This document shows, piece after piece, positions 8,888-17,765 of a stretch of 64,000 nt of DNA. The DNA is from Rhodohalobacter halophilus. Lineage in GTDB: Bacteria; Bacteroidota; Rhodothermia; Balneolales; Balneolaceae. Position 1 is the first letter of the stretch. Every line of letters starts with the position of its first letter. Position numbers and translations under genes: made by a program. Location: NCBI RefSeq assembly GCF_001715195.1, contig NZ_MDWE01000005.1, positions 62,001-126,000 on the forward strand, given 5' to 3'. A model generated the notes under the pieces. The model saw nothing but the letters and a program-made list of their open reading frames with translations, made no database searches and was not told the origin of the DNA.

Positions 8888-9903
8888 TACACCCGATTCT
8901 GCTTGCATTTCGATTCATCCCGAGTGAATTAGATAAAGTTTTCTGGTATCTGTTTCCGGTACATCGCAGAATTTCCATTGACCTGGGAAGCTGGGCGCTA
9001 TGGGGGTTGATTCTGCTGATGCTGGTCACCATTGTTATTAAACTGCCGTATGACAAGTGGAAGATTACCCACAAATTTATGGGTCTCTTTTTTATTCTCG
9101 GTATACTCCACATCTTCCTTCTGGACCTTTCTGTAACAGCAAACCAGGCCCTTACGACCTACCTCGCAATTCTGTCAGTTCTTGGTGTTGTAGGCCGGAT
9201 CTATAAATCGATTCTGTTCGGGTGGGTCATAAACAAATCTCACTATCGGGTTGAGAAAACCGTGCGTTTGAACGAGCAAGTGATTGAAATAACGATGGCT
9301 CCGGAAAGTGAAACGGTTCATTCTGTACCCGGTCAATATTTCTTTTTCACATTTCTGCATTCGAAAATTTCAAAAGAGTCGCACCCGTTTACCGTTGTTC
9401 AAGAAACTGAAGACGGCCAGATAAAAATTATTGTCAAGGCACTGGGCGATTATACGAATCAGCTTTATTGGGAATTGGAATCCGGTGCAACGGCTCTGCT
9501 GGAAGGGCCATACGGACGATTTGATTATCGGCTTGGTAAACAAGATCAGGTTTGGATTGGAGGGGGCGTGGGTATCGCGCCGTTTATTAGCTGGGGCAAC
9601 GATCTGAAACAACAGGGAAAATCTGATTTAAATATAGATCTGTATTACTGCGTGAACACAGAACAGGAAGCGATTCACCTACAACTCTTTCAAGAGCTGG
9701 AAAGTCGGCTGAGTGGTTTTCGGGTACACCTGGTCAGAGCTGATGTAGAGGGACTTCTGAACCCGAATGACATTCCCGGTGTGAGAGAAAAGGATTTTTT
9801 TATCTGCGGACCGGCAGATATGAGAAAATCCCTATTGAAGGATTTAAAAAGTCTGGGGGTTCCCAAAAATTCGATTCATTTTGAGGATTTCGATTTTACC
9901 TGA
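8836..9903 (+). CDS. Ferric-reductase-like transmembrane/FAD-NAD(P)H oxidoreductase, frameshifted 5' end
   Basis: The 355 residues carry the rest of a ferric-reductase-type membrane domain (helices to about residue 110, with HHTMARTALVLLLIHP giving His residues spaced like haem ligands). A ferredoxin-reductase-like flavoprotein half follows: VPGQYFFFTF and SHPFTVV (FAD binding, about residues 165-195), EGPYGRFDY, GGGVGIAPFISW (NAD(P)H loop, about residue 240) and ICGPADMRKSL near the C-terminus. The N-terminal helices are in the preceding frame, so this is most likely the main part of one gene broken by a 1-bp deletion or sequencing error. It would move electrons across the inner membrane; the acceptor is unknown. 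Confidence 0.8.
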   Translation: MYHQHHTMARTALVLLLIHPILLAFRFIPSELDKVFWYLFPVHRRISIDLGSWALWGLILLMLVTIVIKLPYDKWKITHKFMGLFFILGILHIFLLDLSVTANQALTTYLAILSVLGVVGRIYKSILFGWVINKSHYRVEKTVRLNEQVIEITMAPESETVHSVPGQYFFFTFLHSKISKESHPFTVVQETEDGQIKIIVKALGDYTNQLYWELESGATALLEGPYGRFDYRLGKQDQVWIGGGVGIAPFISWGNDLKQQGKSDLNIDLYYCVNTEQEAIHLQLFQELESRLSGFRVHLVRADVEGLLNPNDIPGVREKDFFICGPADMRKSLLKDLKSLGVPKNSIHFEDFDFT

Positions 9904-9999
9904 AAACCGGAATTAGAATCACAATTCAAAATTGAACCACGCTTCCTCAAAAAGGCAGAATTTATTGATGCCGGGTCTTATTCGTGATTTAATATCCCT

Positions 10000-10539
10000 T
10001 CACTTAGGGAAGTGTGGATGAACAGAAATTCGCTCAATCTGTTTGATATGGTGATCGATATGGTCTTTCATGAAATGAATGGTTTGATGTAATGTAAGAT
10101 AGCCCGCTCTTGGATGTTTATAGATCGTTTTATTGAAAATTTCTTCATCCGCCTGAATCATTAAACCCTTCAGCTCATATCTAACAGAGTTCCATTCATC
10201 GATCATCATTTCAAAATCGGGGTACTCCTCGTTTACTTCCGCAACTTTTGGAGCTTTAAATTTTACTGGCAGCTTCAAAGCAAATTTTAGAAGCAATGAT
10301 CGTACTTTGGCACCCAATGTAACTTCGGGAATAGCTGCCGAATCGCTCATCTTCCTTTTGATATATCTGAACGAGAGAGATTCTGCCGTGACCAGGTGAC
10401 GGATCACCTGAAGCATATTCCACGAATTGGGATCAGGTTTAAAATGAAGCTGATCTTCTGAATGCGTCTTTAAAAACTTCAGGAGATCTTCTCTCTGTTT
10501 TTCAAGCCGGCTAAAAAGGTGGAGGGTCTGTTTTTTCAT
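10000..10539 (-). CDS. DinB/YfiT-like metal-dependent protein
   Basis: The 179-residue product has the four-helix DinB_2 layout: an N-terminal helix (LHLFSRLEKQREDLLKFL), NSWNMLQVIRHLVTAE with the first metal-ligand-like His near residue 48, and the C-terminal HQTIHFMKDHIDHHIKQIERI with the other His ligands. Members of this superfamily include thiol-dependent S-transferases and many uncharacterised proteins, so the reaction is not known. It stands alone, convergent with the oxidoreductase gene. Confidence 0.85.
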   Translation of the reverse strand: MKKQTLHLFSRLEKQREDLLKFLKTHSEDQLHFKPDPNSWNMLQVIRHLVTAESLSFRYIKRKMSDSAAIPEVTLGAKVRSLLLKFALKLPVKFKAPKVAEVNEEYPDFEMMIDEWNSVRYELKGLMIQADEEIFNKTIYKHPRAGYLTLHQTIHFMKDHIDHHIKQIERISVHPHFPK

Positions 10540-10715
10540 TCTATCAATGTAGCGGAGGATATTGAGATTTCTAAGTTAAAAATCACTTTTCAAGGATTGT
10601 AGGAGAAAGATCCTGTTGAATTTGTGTGAACAATAAAGAGATCAGGTTTTCCATTAATTCAAGATCGTGCTAAAACCTATGTCCGATAACGGCATATTTT
10701 TTTATCATTAATTAA

Positions 10716-10723
10716 TAGGTTTG
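10716..10723 (+). promoter_or_regulatory. Candidate Bacteroidota-type -7 element TAGGTTTG
   Basis: TAGGTTTG matches TAnnTTTG and lies 35 bp before the chosen start of the P-type ATPase. An AT-rich stretch precedes it, but no exact TTTG box is at the usual spacing. Confidence 0.35.
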
Positions 10724-10758
10724 AAAAATTGATGTGTCAATCAGGGAGAAGGAGCAGA

Positions 10759-13482
10759 ATGAATCAAGTGAAAAACAGTTCATCAGAGTCAATAACAACA
10801 GAAAGTTCTTGGTTTAACCTGGATATTGAAAATGCTCTCAAAAACCAGGGAAGCTCCTATCATGAAGGTTTGACAGCAGATGAGGCGAAAAACCGGCTGG
10901 ATCAATTTGGTCCGAATGAAATTGAAACCCAAAAGGGGATGACCAAGTGGGAGATTCTGCTTCATCAGTTTAAAGATCCGCTTATCTACATTCTCCTTGC
11001 TGCCGCATTTGTTACGCTCATTCTACAGGATTATACCGACTCGGCCGTAATTATGGTGGTGGTTCTTCTGAATGCTGTGATCGGCTATTTTCAGGAATCG
11101 AAGGCTCAAAACGCTATAGAGGCACTTTCGAAATTGGCAGCACCCAAAGTGATGGTGATTCGAGCTGGTAAAGAGATGGAGATACCCGGGCGTGATCTGG
11201 TTCCGGGCGATATTGTACTTCTTACATCCGGGGGGAGGGTAGCTGCCGATATGCGCATTTTGCACTCCAATGGTCTGGAGGTGAACGAATCTGCACTAAC
11301 CGGCGAATCGATGGTGGTTCGAAAGAAGGAAGATCCAATCGAGGACGAAAACCCTGTACCCGGTGATCAAAAAAATATGGTGTTTGCCGGAACCATTGTG
11401 GCTCAGGGAAGAGCACGGGCGCTGGTGGTACGAACGGGAAAGTCTACGGAGCTTGGAAAAATTGCCACTTCCGTAAAGGAGATTGGGATTACCAAAACAC
11501 CACTTCAGCAAAAAGTGGATAAGCTCGGCCACATGATTGGCTATGTGATTGTTGCATTTTCTATTTTGATAGCGATCATTGGTTTAGTTCATAAAATGGC
11601 ACCTTCGGAAGTGTTTATTACCGTGGTTGCTATGGCTGTCTCTGCGATACCCGAAGGCCTGCCTGTGGTCTTAACAGTAACACTCGCAATTGGAGTTAGG
11701 CGAATGGCAAATCGTCAGGCGATTATCCGGTCGCTTCCGGCAGTTGAAACTCTCGGCAGTACAACGGTCATCGGTTCGGATAAGACCGGAACGCTGACTA
11801 AAAACGAGATGACGGTTCGTAAAATCTGGGCAGACGGACAGTTTTACGAGACATCAGAAGCCGGTTATAATCTGAATGGAAAAATATTGCGTAACGGACA
11901 CCCGATGGAAGTACCGATCGGGTCGGCGCTTCATAAAGTTCTGCTTACAGGAACACTCTCAAATGAAGCCAATGCTATATCACTCTTGGATGGAGAACCT
12001 CATGGAGATCCAACAGAAATTGCTCTTCATGTATCGGCATATAAAGGAGGGCTGACTTTAATCGATGCAGAAAAGAATGAAGATGAATTGGATCTCATTC
12101 CATTTGAACCTGAACGGCAGTTCATGGCTACGTTAAATCGTTTTGAAGGAGAACGATTCATTTTTATGAAGGGCTCTCCCGAAGCAATTTTAGCTAAATG
12201 TTCACACCGGGTAACCGACAGTGGTTTAATTCCTTTAAATGAAGAGAATGCCCGAAATGCTGCAAAGAGAATGGCTGCAGAAGGGCTTCGTGTATTGGCT
12301 ATGGCCTACAGGCCAACAGATAGTGATCAGTTCGATAACGCAGAGAATATAGGAAGTGATCTGATTTTTGCCGGCCTTCAAGGGATGGAGGATCCCATTC
12401 GGCCGGAGGCTTTAGAGGCTGTGAAAGTAGCGCAGGGTGCCGGAATTCGAGTGGTGATGATTACAGGTGATCACATCGATACGGCGGTTGCTATCGGTCG
12501 CCAATTAGGGCTTGACCCTGAGGAACATGGAGCTTTAGAAGGTAAAATGATCGATCAAATGTCGGATGAGGAGTTGGATTTGAAACTGGAATATGTAAAT
12601 ATTTTTGCCCGTGTTACCCCTCAGCATAAATATCGAATTGTGGAGAGACTCAAGGTATTTGGGCATATTGTTGCCGTTACGGGAGACGGTGTGAATGATG
12701 CTCCTGCGCTTCGGGCCGCTCATCTTGGAGTCGCAATGGGTAAAACCGGAACGGACGTTGCCAGAGAGGCCTCCGATATGGTGTTGTCGGATGATAACTT
12801 TTCAACCATTACTTCAGCTATTGAAGAGGGCAGGATCGTTTTTGCGAACATCCGGAAAGTGACGTTTTTCTTGCTATCTACGGCTGTCGGTGAGGTAATC
12901 GTGATTTTGGCCGCAGTAATTATGAACTGGCCATTACCGTTTGTTGCCGTTCAGATTTTATGGATTAATTTGGTTACAAACGGTCTGCAGGATGTTGCCC
13001 TGGCATTTGAACCGGGGGAGCCGGGTATACTGAAAAGAAAACCGCGGCCGGTGAAAGAAGGAATTTTAAACGGGAGATTGATTGAGCGCCTTGGCGGAGT
13101 TGGCATTGTGCTGGCAGTTGGAACCATCGCAAGTTTTTGGTGGGCCATGAACGAAACAGGTGGTGATCTGGATACGGCAAGAACCGTTGCAATGACCCAG
13201 ATGGTCGTGTTTCAGTTTTTCCATGTGGTGAACTGTAGATCGCTGGATCGCAGCATTTTTAAGATCAATTTCTTTTCAAATAAATTTCTGTTCGTGAGTA
13301 TGACGGCCGCTTTACTGGCGCACCTTGCTGTGCTACATGTTGGATTTCTTCAAAAAGTATTCCGTACAGTACCTCTTGATGCTGGGCAATGGGTGATGAT
13401 AGTTGGAATCGGTTCACTGGTTATTATTGGCGGTGAAATTGATAAGATTGTAAATCGATGGAGAAAGAGCTTTATCGGTTAA
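10759..13482 (+). CDS. P2-type cation-transporting ATPase (Ca2+-ATPase-like)
   Basis: The start at 10759 has AAGGAG four bases upstream; an ATG 30 bp earlier has none. The 907 residues show an N-terminal cation ATPase domain, the actuator loop with NESALTGES, the helix 4 motif AIPEGLPVV, the phosphorylation site SDKTGTLTK (Asp341), and the hinge TGDGVNDAPAL. Helix 5 has STAVGEVIVIL, with a Glu matching the Ca2+-ligand Glu of SERCA. Helix 6 reads NLVTNGLQDVAL, where SERCA has Asp at the NLVTD position, so Ca2+ is likely but not certain. The next gene is a Ca2+/cation antiporter, supporting a role in ion export. Confidence 0.93.
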   Translation: MNQVKNSSSESITTESSWFNLDIENALKNQGSSYHEGLTADEAKNRLDQFGPNEIETQKGMTKWEILLHQFKDPLIYILLAAAFVTLILQDYTDSAVIMVVVLLNAVIGYFQESKAQNAIEALSKLAAPKVMVIRAGKEMEIPGRDLVPGDIVLLTSGGRVAADMRILHSNGLEVNESALTGESMVVRKKEDPIEDENPVPGDQKNMVFAGTIVAQGRARALVVRTGKSTELGKIATSVKEIGITKTPLQQKVDKLGHMIGYVIVAFSILIAIIGLVHKMAPSEVFITVVAMAVSAIPEGLPVVLTVTLAIGVRRMANRQAIIRSLPAVETLGSTTVIGSDKTGTLTKNEMTVRKIWADGQFYETSEAGYNLNGKILRNGHPMEVPIGSALHKVLLTGTLSNEANAISLLDGEPHGDPTEIALHVSAYKGGLTLIDAEKNEDELDLIPFEPERQFMATLNRFEGERFIFMKGSPEAILAKCSHRVTDSGLIPLNEENARNAAKRMAAEGLRVLAMAYRPTDSDQFDNAENIGSDLIFAGLQGMEDPIRPEALEAVKVAQGAGIRVVMITGDHIDTAVAIGRQLGLDPEEHGALEGKMIDQMSDEELDLKLEYVNIFARVTPQHKYRIVERLKVFGHIVAVTGDGVNDAPALRAAHLGVAMGKTGTDVAREASDMVLSDDNFSTITSAIEEGRIVFANIRKVTFFLLSTAVGEVIVILAAVIMNWPLPFVAVQILWINLVTNGLQDVALAFEPGEPGILKRKPRPVKEGILNGRLIERLGGVGIVLAVGTIASFWWAMNETGGDLDTARTVAMTQMVVFQFFHVVNCRSLDRSIFKINFFSNKFLFVSMTAALLAHLAVLHVGFLQKVFRTVPLDAGQWVMIVGIGSLVIIGGEIDKIVNRWRKSFIG

Positions 13483-13605
13483 TTGCAATCTTTGAATGAC
13501 AGGTTTTTGGGTTCCCTTAAGTAGAAAGTATTTTTAAAAAGGTGGATTTAATTGTAACTATGCAGTTCACCAGATTTTAAATCTTAATCGATTGAATCCT
13601 CCGAA

Positions 13606-14586
13606 GTGACAGCAATTCTATTTTTGACGGGTCTACTTCTACTTATTGCCGGTGCCGAAGTATTGGTTCGGGGTGCATCGCGTTTGGCGGCGATTGCGGG
13701 ACTTTCTCCGCTGGTGATCGGGTTAACCATAGTGGCATTCGGTACAAGCTCACCGGAGTTCTCTGTAAGCCTTAAATCGGTCTTCAGTAACCAGGCCGAA
13801 GTTGCAGCAGGCAATGTTATTGGAAGTAATATTTTCAATATTCTATTTATTTTGGGTCTATCTTCACTCATTACACCGCTCAATGTGAAAGAAAAACTGG
13901 TCCGATTCGATGTGCCGGTAATGATTGTGCTTTCAGTTGTTGTGTGGATATTCTCGGTTAATCTTATCATCGGCCAAATGGAAGGACTGCTGATGTTCTC
14001 CACGCTTTTAATTTACATTACTCTTCTGATCTATTTTGGCAGATCTACGAAAGAGGATAGAAGTGAAGGTGCTTCGATAAATACCGATTCGGATTTCTCA
14101 ATACTGCAGGTTGGGAAACACCTGGTTTTTGTAGCAATTGGTCTTGTAATGTTAATTTATGGTTCAGGTTGGTTTGTGGATGGAGCCATTGAAGCGGCAC
14201 GCTTTTTTGGAGTCAGTGAACTTGTTATCGGTTTAACGATTGTTGCGGCTGGAACTTCATTGCCGGAAGTTTTTACATCTGTCATAGCAGCCTTTCGGGG
14301 GGAGAGAGACATTGCCGTTGGAAATGTCGTAGGTAGCAACATTTTTAATCTGCTTGGTGTTCTCGGTTTTACTGCATTCATGAGTCCCGGTGGCTTGGGT
14401 ATGAGTTCTTCACTTTTATCCTTCGATCTGCCTGTTATGGTTTTTGTTTCGCTTCTCTGTCTGCCAATCTTTTTAACCGGAAAAATCATCAATAGAAGAG
14501 AGGGTGCCTTTCTTTTATTTTTATATGTGGCATATATGACCACTTTATGGGGGCTACTAAAAACTACCCGTTTTCATTTGTGTTAA
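13606..14586 (+). CDS. Calcium/sodium antiporter (CaCA family), 3' end altered by an IS
   Basis: The 326-residue frame starts at GTG 13606, with no better start in frame. It has two inverted halves with the alpha-repeat motifs of CaCA exchangers: GLTIVAFGTSSPEFSVSL with GNVIGSNIFNILFILGL, and GLTIVAAGTSLPEVFTSV with GNVVGSNIFNLLGVLG, in a ten-helix layout. A TIR-like end of an IS5-family element begins near 14550, inside the frame, so the last dozen codons (GLLKTTRFHLC) come from the element. All transport motifs lie before that point, so it may still work. It follows the P2-type ATPase by 123 bp. Confidence 0.88.
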   Translation: MTAILFLTGLLLLIAGAEVLVRGASRLAAIAGLSPLVIGLTIVAFGTSSPEFSVSLKSVFSNQAEVAAGNVIGSNIFNILFILGLSSLITPLNVKEKLVRFDVPVMIVLSVVVWIFSVNLIIGQMEGLLMFSTLLIYITLLIYFGRSTKEDRSEGASINTDSDFSILQVGKHLVFVAIGLVMLIYGSGWFVDGAIEAARFFGVSELVIGLTIVAAGTSLPEVFTSVIAAFRGERDIAVGNVVGSNIFNLLGVLGFTAFMSPGGLGMSSSLLSFDLPVMVFVSLLCLPIFLTGKIINRREGAFLLFLYVAYMTTLWGLLKTTRFHLC

Positions 14587-15823
14587 CAGTTTGAAGATTT
14601 TTTCTGAACATATCGAGAAATTTGAACCATATCGTGCTCATAAAGAGCTTCCCAAGCCCCATGTAAGGGGCGATTTTGTCCGAATTGTAGCATTTTCACC
14701 ACACCCGGACATACCTCACCCATTAAGGGTCCCTGGCAAGCAACAGGCTGGCCTGTTTCAAATTCCAGCACATACAGCTAAAGTCAAAGATCAGTGCGTT
14801 CTTGATCTGGCAGCGGGCACTGGCCTTCAGGGCTTTCGACTGGGTCTTCATCCAGGCAAACGGATGTTCCACAGCCGCTCGAATCCGTCCAAGTTTGCGG
14901 TTTCGTTTTATCTGACTCTGACTCAGCGGATAGCCCCGATACGCTTTATCCTGAATTCCATAAAACCATCCAAACTCCCGTGCCATCTTCTTAATGCGAT
15001 CATCGGCGTAGCCTTTATCGCCAAACAGCGCTTTCGCTTTCAAATCCGCCAGCTCCTCAGTATACCGGCTGTCATGGTGATTGGCCGGGCTGAAGATCCG
15101 TTTGTTGATCAGCTTGCTTTCCGCATCCAGTCCAATATGTCCTTTGTATCCAAAGTAGGTTCGATTTCCTTTTTTGGTCGAGCGGGCATCACTGTCGTAC
15201 TGCGGATTCTGTTGAACCGACTGCAATTGCTGTTTGGTCTTTTTTATCGTTCGATTGGTCGATTCCACCATCGTGGCATCGACGATGCTGCCCTTGCGGA
15301 CAAACAGGCCTTTATCATCGAGCTGGCGGTTCACTTCTTCGAACAACCGATCCGTCAGACCGGCTTTGGCCAGCTCATCCTTGAACTTCCAAAAGCTGGT
15401 GAAGTCCGGAGCTTTGTTGCCAAGGCAGAGCCCAACGAAGTGCTGAAAACTCAGACGATCGTTGAGCTGCTCTTCAAGCTGTGGATCACTCAATCCATAA
15501 AAATGTTGCAAAAACAGCGATTTGACCATCAACATGGGGTTATGCCGCGGTCTGCCGCCCTTTTTGGTTCCAGTTTGATCCAATCCGGCAATAATTTTCA
15601 TCAGAGGTACCCAGTCAATCACCGATTCCATCTTGGCCAGAAAGGCGGCTGTTTTTGTATTCTGCTTTTCGGGGTGGAAGAGCTGGTCGGCCAAGGTGCG
15701 TTGATTGTCTTTTTGGATCATGATATGGTGGTATCTCATTGGTATTTATATGCTTATAAGATACAAAAATACGAAATTAGATAACTATTAAAACGTCATT
15801 AAACAGGGTTTTTCAAAGGCCCC
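14550..15823 (-). mobile_element. IS5-family insertion sequence
   Basis: One transposase gene is bounded by imperfect inverted ends. The left end reads GGGGCTACTAAAAAC from 14550. The right end, read on the minus strand inward from 15823, is GGGGCCTTTGAAAAAC. Both then run into CC and GTTT. The span of about 1.27 kb fits IS5 elements. The exact ends and target duplication are uncertain; ATG precedes the left end and follows one base after the right end. The left end lies inside the antiporter gene. About 170 bp between the left end and the transposase stop show no gene. Confidence 0.75.
14723..15739 (-). CDS. IS5-family DDE transposase
   Basis: The 338-residue product has the IS5 layout: an N-terminal DUF772-like helix region (LFLQHFYGLSDPQLEEQL, LSFQHFVGL), then the DDE domain. 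The first Asp is in SIVDATMV (about residue 155), the second in FGDKGYADD (about residue 245), and the Glu in AAVEHPFAWMK (about residue 295), with the Y(2)R(3)E(6)K-like spacing around RNRKLGRIRAAVEH. It is complete with no internal stop, so the element may be active. A later ATG at 15721 is an alternative start. Confidence 0.95.
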   Translation of the reverse strand: MRYHHIMIQKDNQRTLADQLFHPEKQNTKTAAFLAKMESVIDWVPLMKIIAGLDQTGTKKGGRPRHNPMLMVKSLFLQHFYGLSDPQLEEQLNDRLSFQHFVGLCLGNKAPDFTSFWKFKDELAKAGLTDRLFEEVNRQLDDKGLFVRKGSIVDATMVESTNRTIKKTKQQLQSVQQNPQYDSDARSTKKGNRTYFGYKGHIGLDAESKLINKRIFSPANHHDSRYTEELADLKAKALFGDKGYADDRIKKMAREFGWFYGIQDKAYRGYPLSQSQIKRNRKLGRIRAAVEHPFAWMKTQSKALKASARCQIKNALIFDFSCMCWNLKQASLLLARDP

Positions 15824-16050
15824 AATGTATTCATCGGCATAAGGATGGATCAATACTCATGGAAAGGCGGAACACCGTGTAGGAAAAACTTGACGGTAAA
15901 AATTGCTGCTGAAGTTCTGCCTCTAATGGAGAATACCTGACAAAAAACTGAGAGAATATCCTACACAAACCTTACAGTTCAGGGACACCTTAATCTTTTG
16001 AGTTTTGTGATTTTGATAGTAGAGCAGGTTTGAAAACAAGAGAAAAAAAC

Positions 16051-16056
16051 AGGAGG
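16051..16056 (+). promoter_or_regulatory. Consensus Shine-Dalgarno AGGAGG that fixes a GTG start
   Basis: AGGAGG lies four bases before GTG 16061. The overlapping ATG two bases earlier reads only two codons before a stop, so the GTG is the start of dodecin. Such a perfect site is rare in this window. Confidence 0.75.
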
Positions 16057-16060
16057 AAAT

Positions 16061-16270
16061 GTGTCTTTAGCAAAAGTAATAGAGGTGATAGCCGAAGGGA
16101 AGTCAATGGAAGAGGCCATATCCAATACAGTAAAACAGGCGTCGAAAACGGTTCACAACATTCGCAGCGTCTACTGCGAAAACATGCAGGGAATCGTAGA
16201 AAATAATAAGGTTGTCAAATTCAGGGTGAATGCAAAAATTACCTTTGTTCTTGAAGACCAGAAAGCGTAG
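16061..16270 (+). CDS. Dodecin (flavin-binding small protein)
   Basis: The 69-residue product matches the dodecin family over its whole length: SLAKVIEVIAEGKSMEEAI, then VKQASKTVHNIRSVYCENMQ, then NKVVKFRVNAKITFVLED. Dodecins form hollow dodecamers that store or buffer flavins; they fold as a three-stranded sheet wrapping one helix, which fits this order. Translation starts at GTG with a strong AGGAGG site. The gene stands alone between the IS5 element and tRNA-Leu. Confidence 0.93.
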   Translation: MSLAKVIEVIAEGKSMEEAISNTVKQASKTVHNIRSVYCENMQGIVENNKVVKFRVNAKITFVLEDQKA

Positions 16271-16280
16271 AAGAGGTTTT

Positions 16281-16362
16281 GGATGACCGGACGGAGTAGG
16301 TACAGACTCTAAGGATGCAAAAAAGCAGAAAACTGGGTACCGAAATACCGACCGGATCATCC
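16281..16362. repeat. Imperfect 82-nt inverted repeat (long hairpin)
   Basis: The arms are GGATGACCGGACGG (16281-16294) and CCGACCGGATCATCC (16348-16362). They pair over 13 positions with one bulged A and one A-A mismatch. Inside, GGTAC (16299-16303) can pair with GTACC (16337-16341). No T-run follows, so it is not a standard terminator. It could be an mRNA 3' structure, a small RNA or a short non-autonomous element. Confidence 0.55.
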
Positions 16363-16444
16363 ACATTAAATTGATTGAGGTGTTTGATCATGTGTATCAG
16401 AGGTATTGAAGTTGTTTGTACTACAGCTTTTGCCATAAACAAAT

Positions 16445-16477
16445 AAAGCCTTGCAAGTCATGGACCTGCAAGGCTTT
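16445..16477 (-). terminator. Rho-independent terminator after tRNA-Leu (possibly bidirectional)
   Basis: AAAGCCTTGCA (16445-16455) and TGCAAGGCTTT (16467-16477) form a perfect 11-bp stem with an 11-base loop. On the minus strand it is followed by a T-rich tract (TTTATTTGTTT) just after the tRNA-Leu gene. On the plus strand TTTAAAATTTTT follows, so it may work in both directions. Confidence 0.8.
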
Positions 16478-16490
16478 AAAATTTTTACTG

Positions 16491-16574
16491 TACCCGAGAG
16501 AGGACTTGAACCTCCACGCCCGTAAGGGCATACGCACCTGAAGCGCACGCGTCTACCAATTCCGCCACTCGGGC
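16491..16574 (-). tRNA. tRNA-Leu (anticodon CAG)
   Basis: The minus strand gives an 84-nt type II tRNA. The acceptor arms are GCCCGAG and CTCGGGT with discriminator A, and the D-arm is GTGGCGGAATTGGTAGAC. The anticodon stem-loop is TGCGC-TTCAGGT-GCGTA with anticodon CAG. A long variable arm (GCCCTTACGGGC) and T-arm GGTTCAAGTCC follow. The 3' CCA is not encoded. Confidence 0.96.
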
Positions 16575-16748
16575 AACTGAATAGATTCCAAATATAGCAA
16601 CTATCCCACACAGATTGCAACCCTTGCGTGTAGAAAAATTATTTTTTTGGGGGATGTCGGTTTTATTCCTGTCACCATTTCAAGAGCTGTTTCAGTAATG
16701 CCTCAAACTGTTTGTTCTACACTTTGTTAAACCTCAAATCATACCGAC

Positions 16749-17582
16749 ATGAAAAATGTACTAACAATTCTCGCCTTTCTGTTTCTTGTTCCATCGCTGG
16801 TTTTTGGACAGCCCGAAATACCCGTTGAGGAGTGGACCGGAAAAACAATCTTGCTGATCGGGGCACATCCCGATGACGACGCCGGGCGACACGGAACCCT
16901 GGCTATGCTTCAGGACAACGGAAATGATGTTCACATTTTACTGATGACGTCCGGTAATGTAGGAACGTTCGACCCTAATATGACCCGCACCCGCCTTGCC
17001 AAGATTCGCCGGCAGGAACAACTCGCAGCTATGGCCGATCTGGGAATTCCGGAGTCAAACTACATCAATCTCGGATATACCGACGGTATGCTGGAGTTTG
17101 CCGATAAAGAAGAGGTTGTTCGCAGGCTGGTTTATCATATTCGTGACCTAAAACCGGATGTATTGATTGCTTTTGAACCCGGCTGGGGATATCAGAAGTG
17201 GCACAAAACAGATCACCGTGCAGCCGCATACCTGGCTGTGGATGCCGCGCGAGCTGCAGAGTGGTTTCTGCTTTTCCCCGAGCAAATTGAGCAGGATGGT
17301 CTGGAAGCTCACGGTATCCGGGAGTATATGTTCTGGGGCTCTGAAGGAAATAATACCACTGTGGACATTTCAGATTATGTAGAAAATAAAATCAACTCAC
17401 GGTCCAGGCATATCAGCCAGTTTACCTCTATGAGGGATAATTACATTAGTTCAAACCTTGAGGATCTGCCGGGTGATGAGGCCGAACAGTTCTTGGAAAG
17501 ACTGAGAAGAACTACGGGCCCGGAAGAGCACTTCAGGTATTACAGGGGTGCACCCGACGGAGCCGGCTCGAGAAGAGATTGA
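16749..17582 (+). CDS. Secreted PIG-L (LmbE-type) deacetylase
   Basis: The 277-residue product has a signal peptide (residues 1-20, ending VFGQ) and a PIG-L/LmbE domain. The zinc motif is GAHPDDDAG (H40, D42, D43) and the later HKTDHRAAA supplies the downstream His. Family members remove N-acetyl groups from GlcNAc-containing substrates (GlcNAc-PI, mycothiol precursor, diacetylchitobiose). Its export suggests action on extracellular or periplasmic sugars. It lies 183 bp before the NagB-LmbE fusion gene, with a hairpin in between. Confidence 0.9.
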   Translation: MKNVLTILAFLFLVPSLVFGQPEIPVEEWTGKTILLIGAHPDDDAGRHGTLAMLQDNGNDVHILLMTSGNVGTFDPNMTRTRLAKIRRQEQLAAMADLGIPESNYINLGYTDGMLEFADKEEVVRRLVYHIRDLKPDVLIAFEPGWGYQKWHKTDHRAAAYLAVDAARAAEWFLLFPEQIEQDGLEAHGIREYMFWGSEGNNTTVDISDYVENKINSRSRHISQFTSMRDNYISSNLEDLPGDEAEQFLERLRRTTGPEEHFRYYRGAPDGAGSRRD

Positions 17583-17640
17583 TATCTTGTTTTCTATAGT
17601 TGGTTGAACGGAATCTCATCATCAGGAATTTTTTTTAATT

Positions 17641-17662
17641 CTGCAGCTAATTCCGGCTGCAG
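17641..17662 (+). terminator. Weak candidate terminator hairpin
   Basis: CTGCAGC and GCTGCAG form a perfect 7-bp stem with an 8-base loop, followed by GATTATTTTATTTAT, about 60 bp after the PIG-L gene. The T-tract is interrupted, so efficiency is uncertain. Confidence 0.45.
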
Positions 17663-17765
17663 GATTATTTTATTTATGCCTGTTCTTTTTAGATATTGAA
17701 TTCAGAATGAAGACTCTACCTCTGCGAACCACATTACATCGAAATCCATTAATCAAACATTTAGC

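Noticed and set aside
14591-15784. 397-codon plus-strand open frame over the IS element
   Set aside because: It lies antisense to the complete IS5 transposase, has no recognisable domain and reads like a shadow frame.
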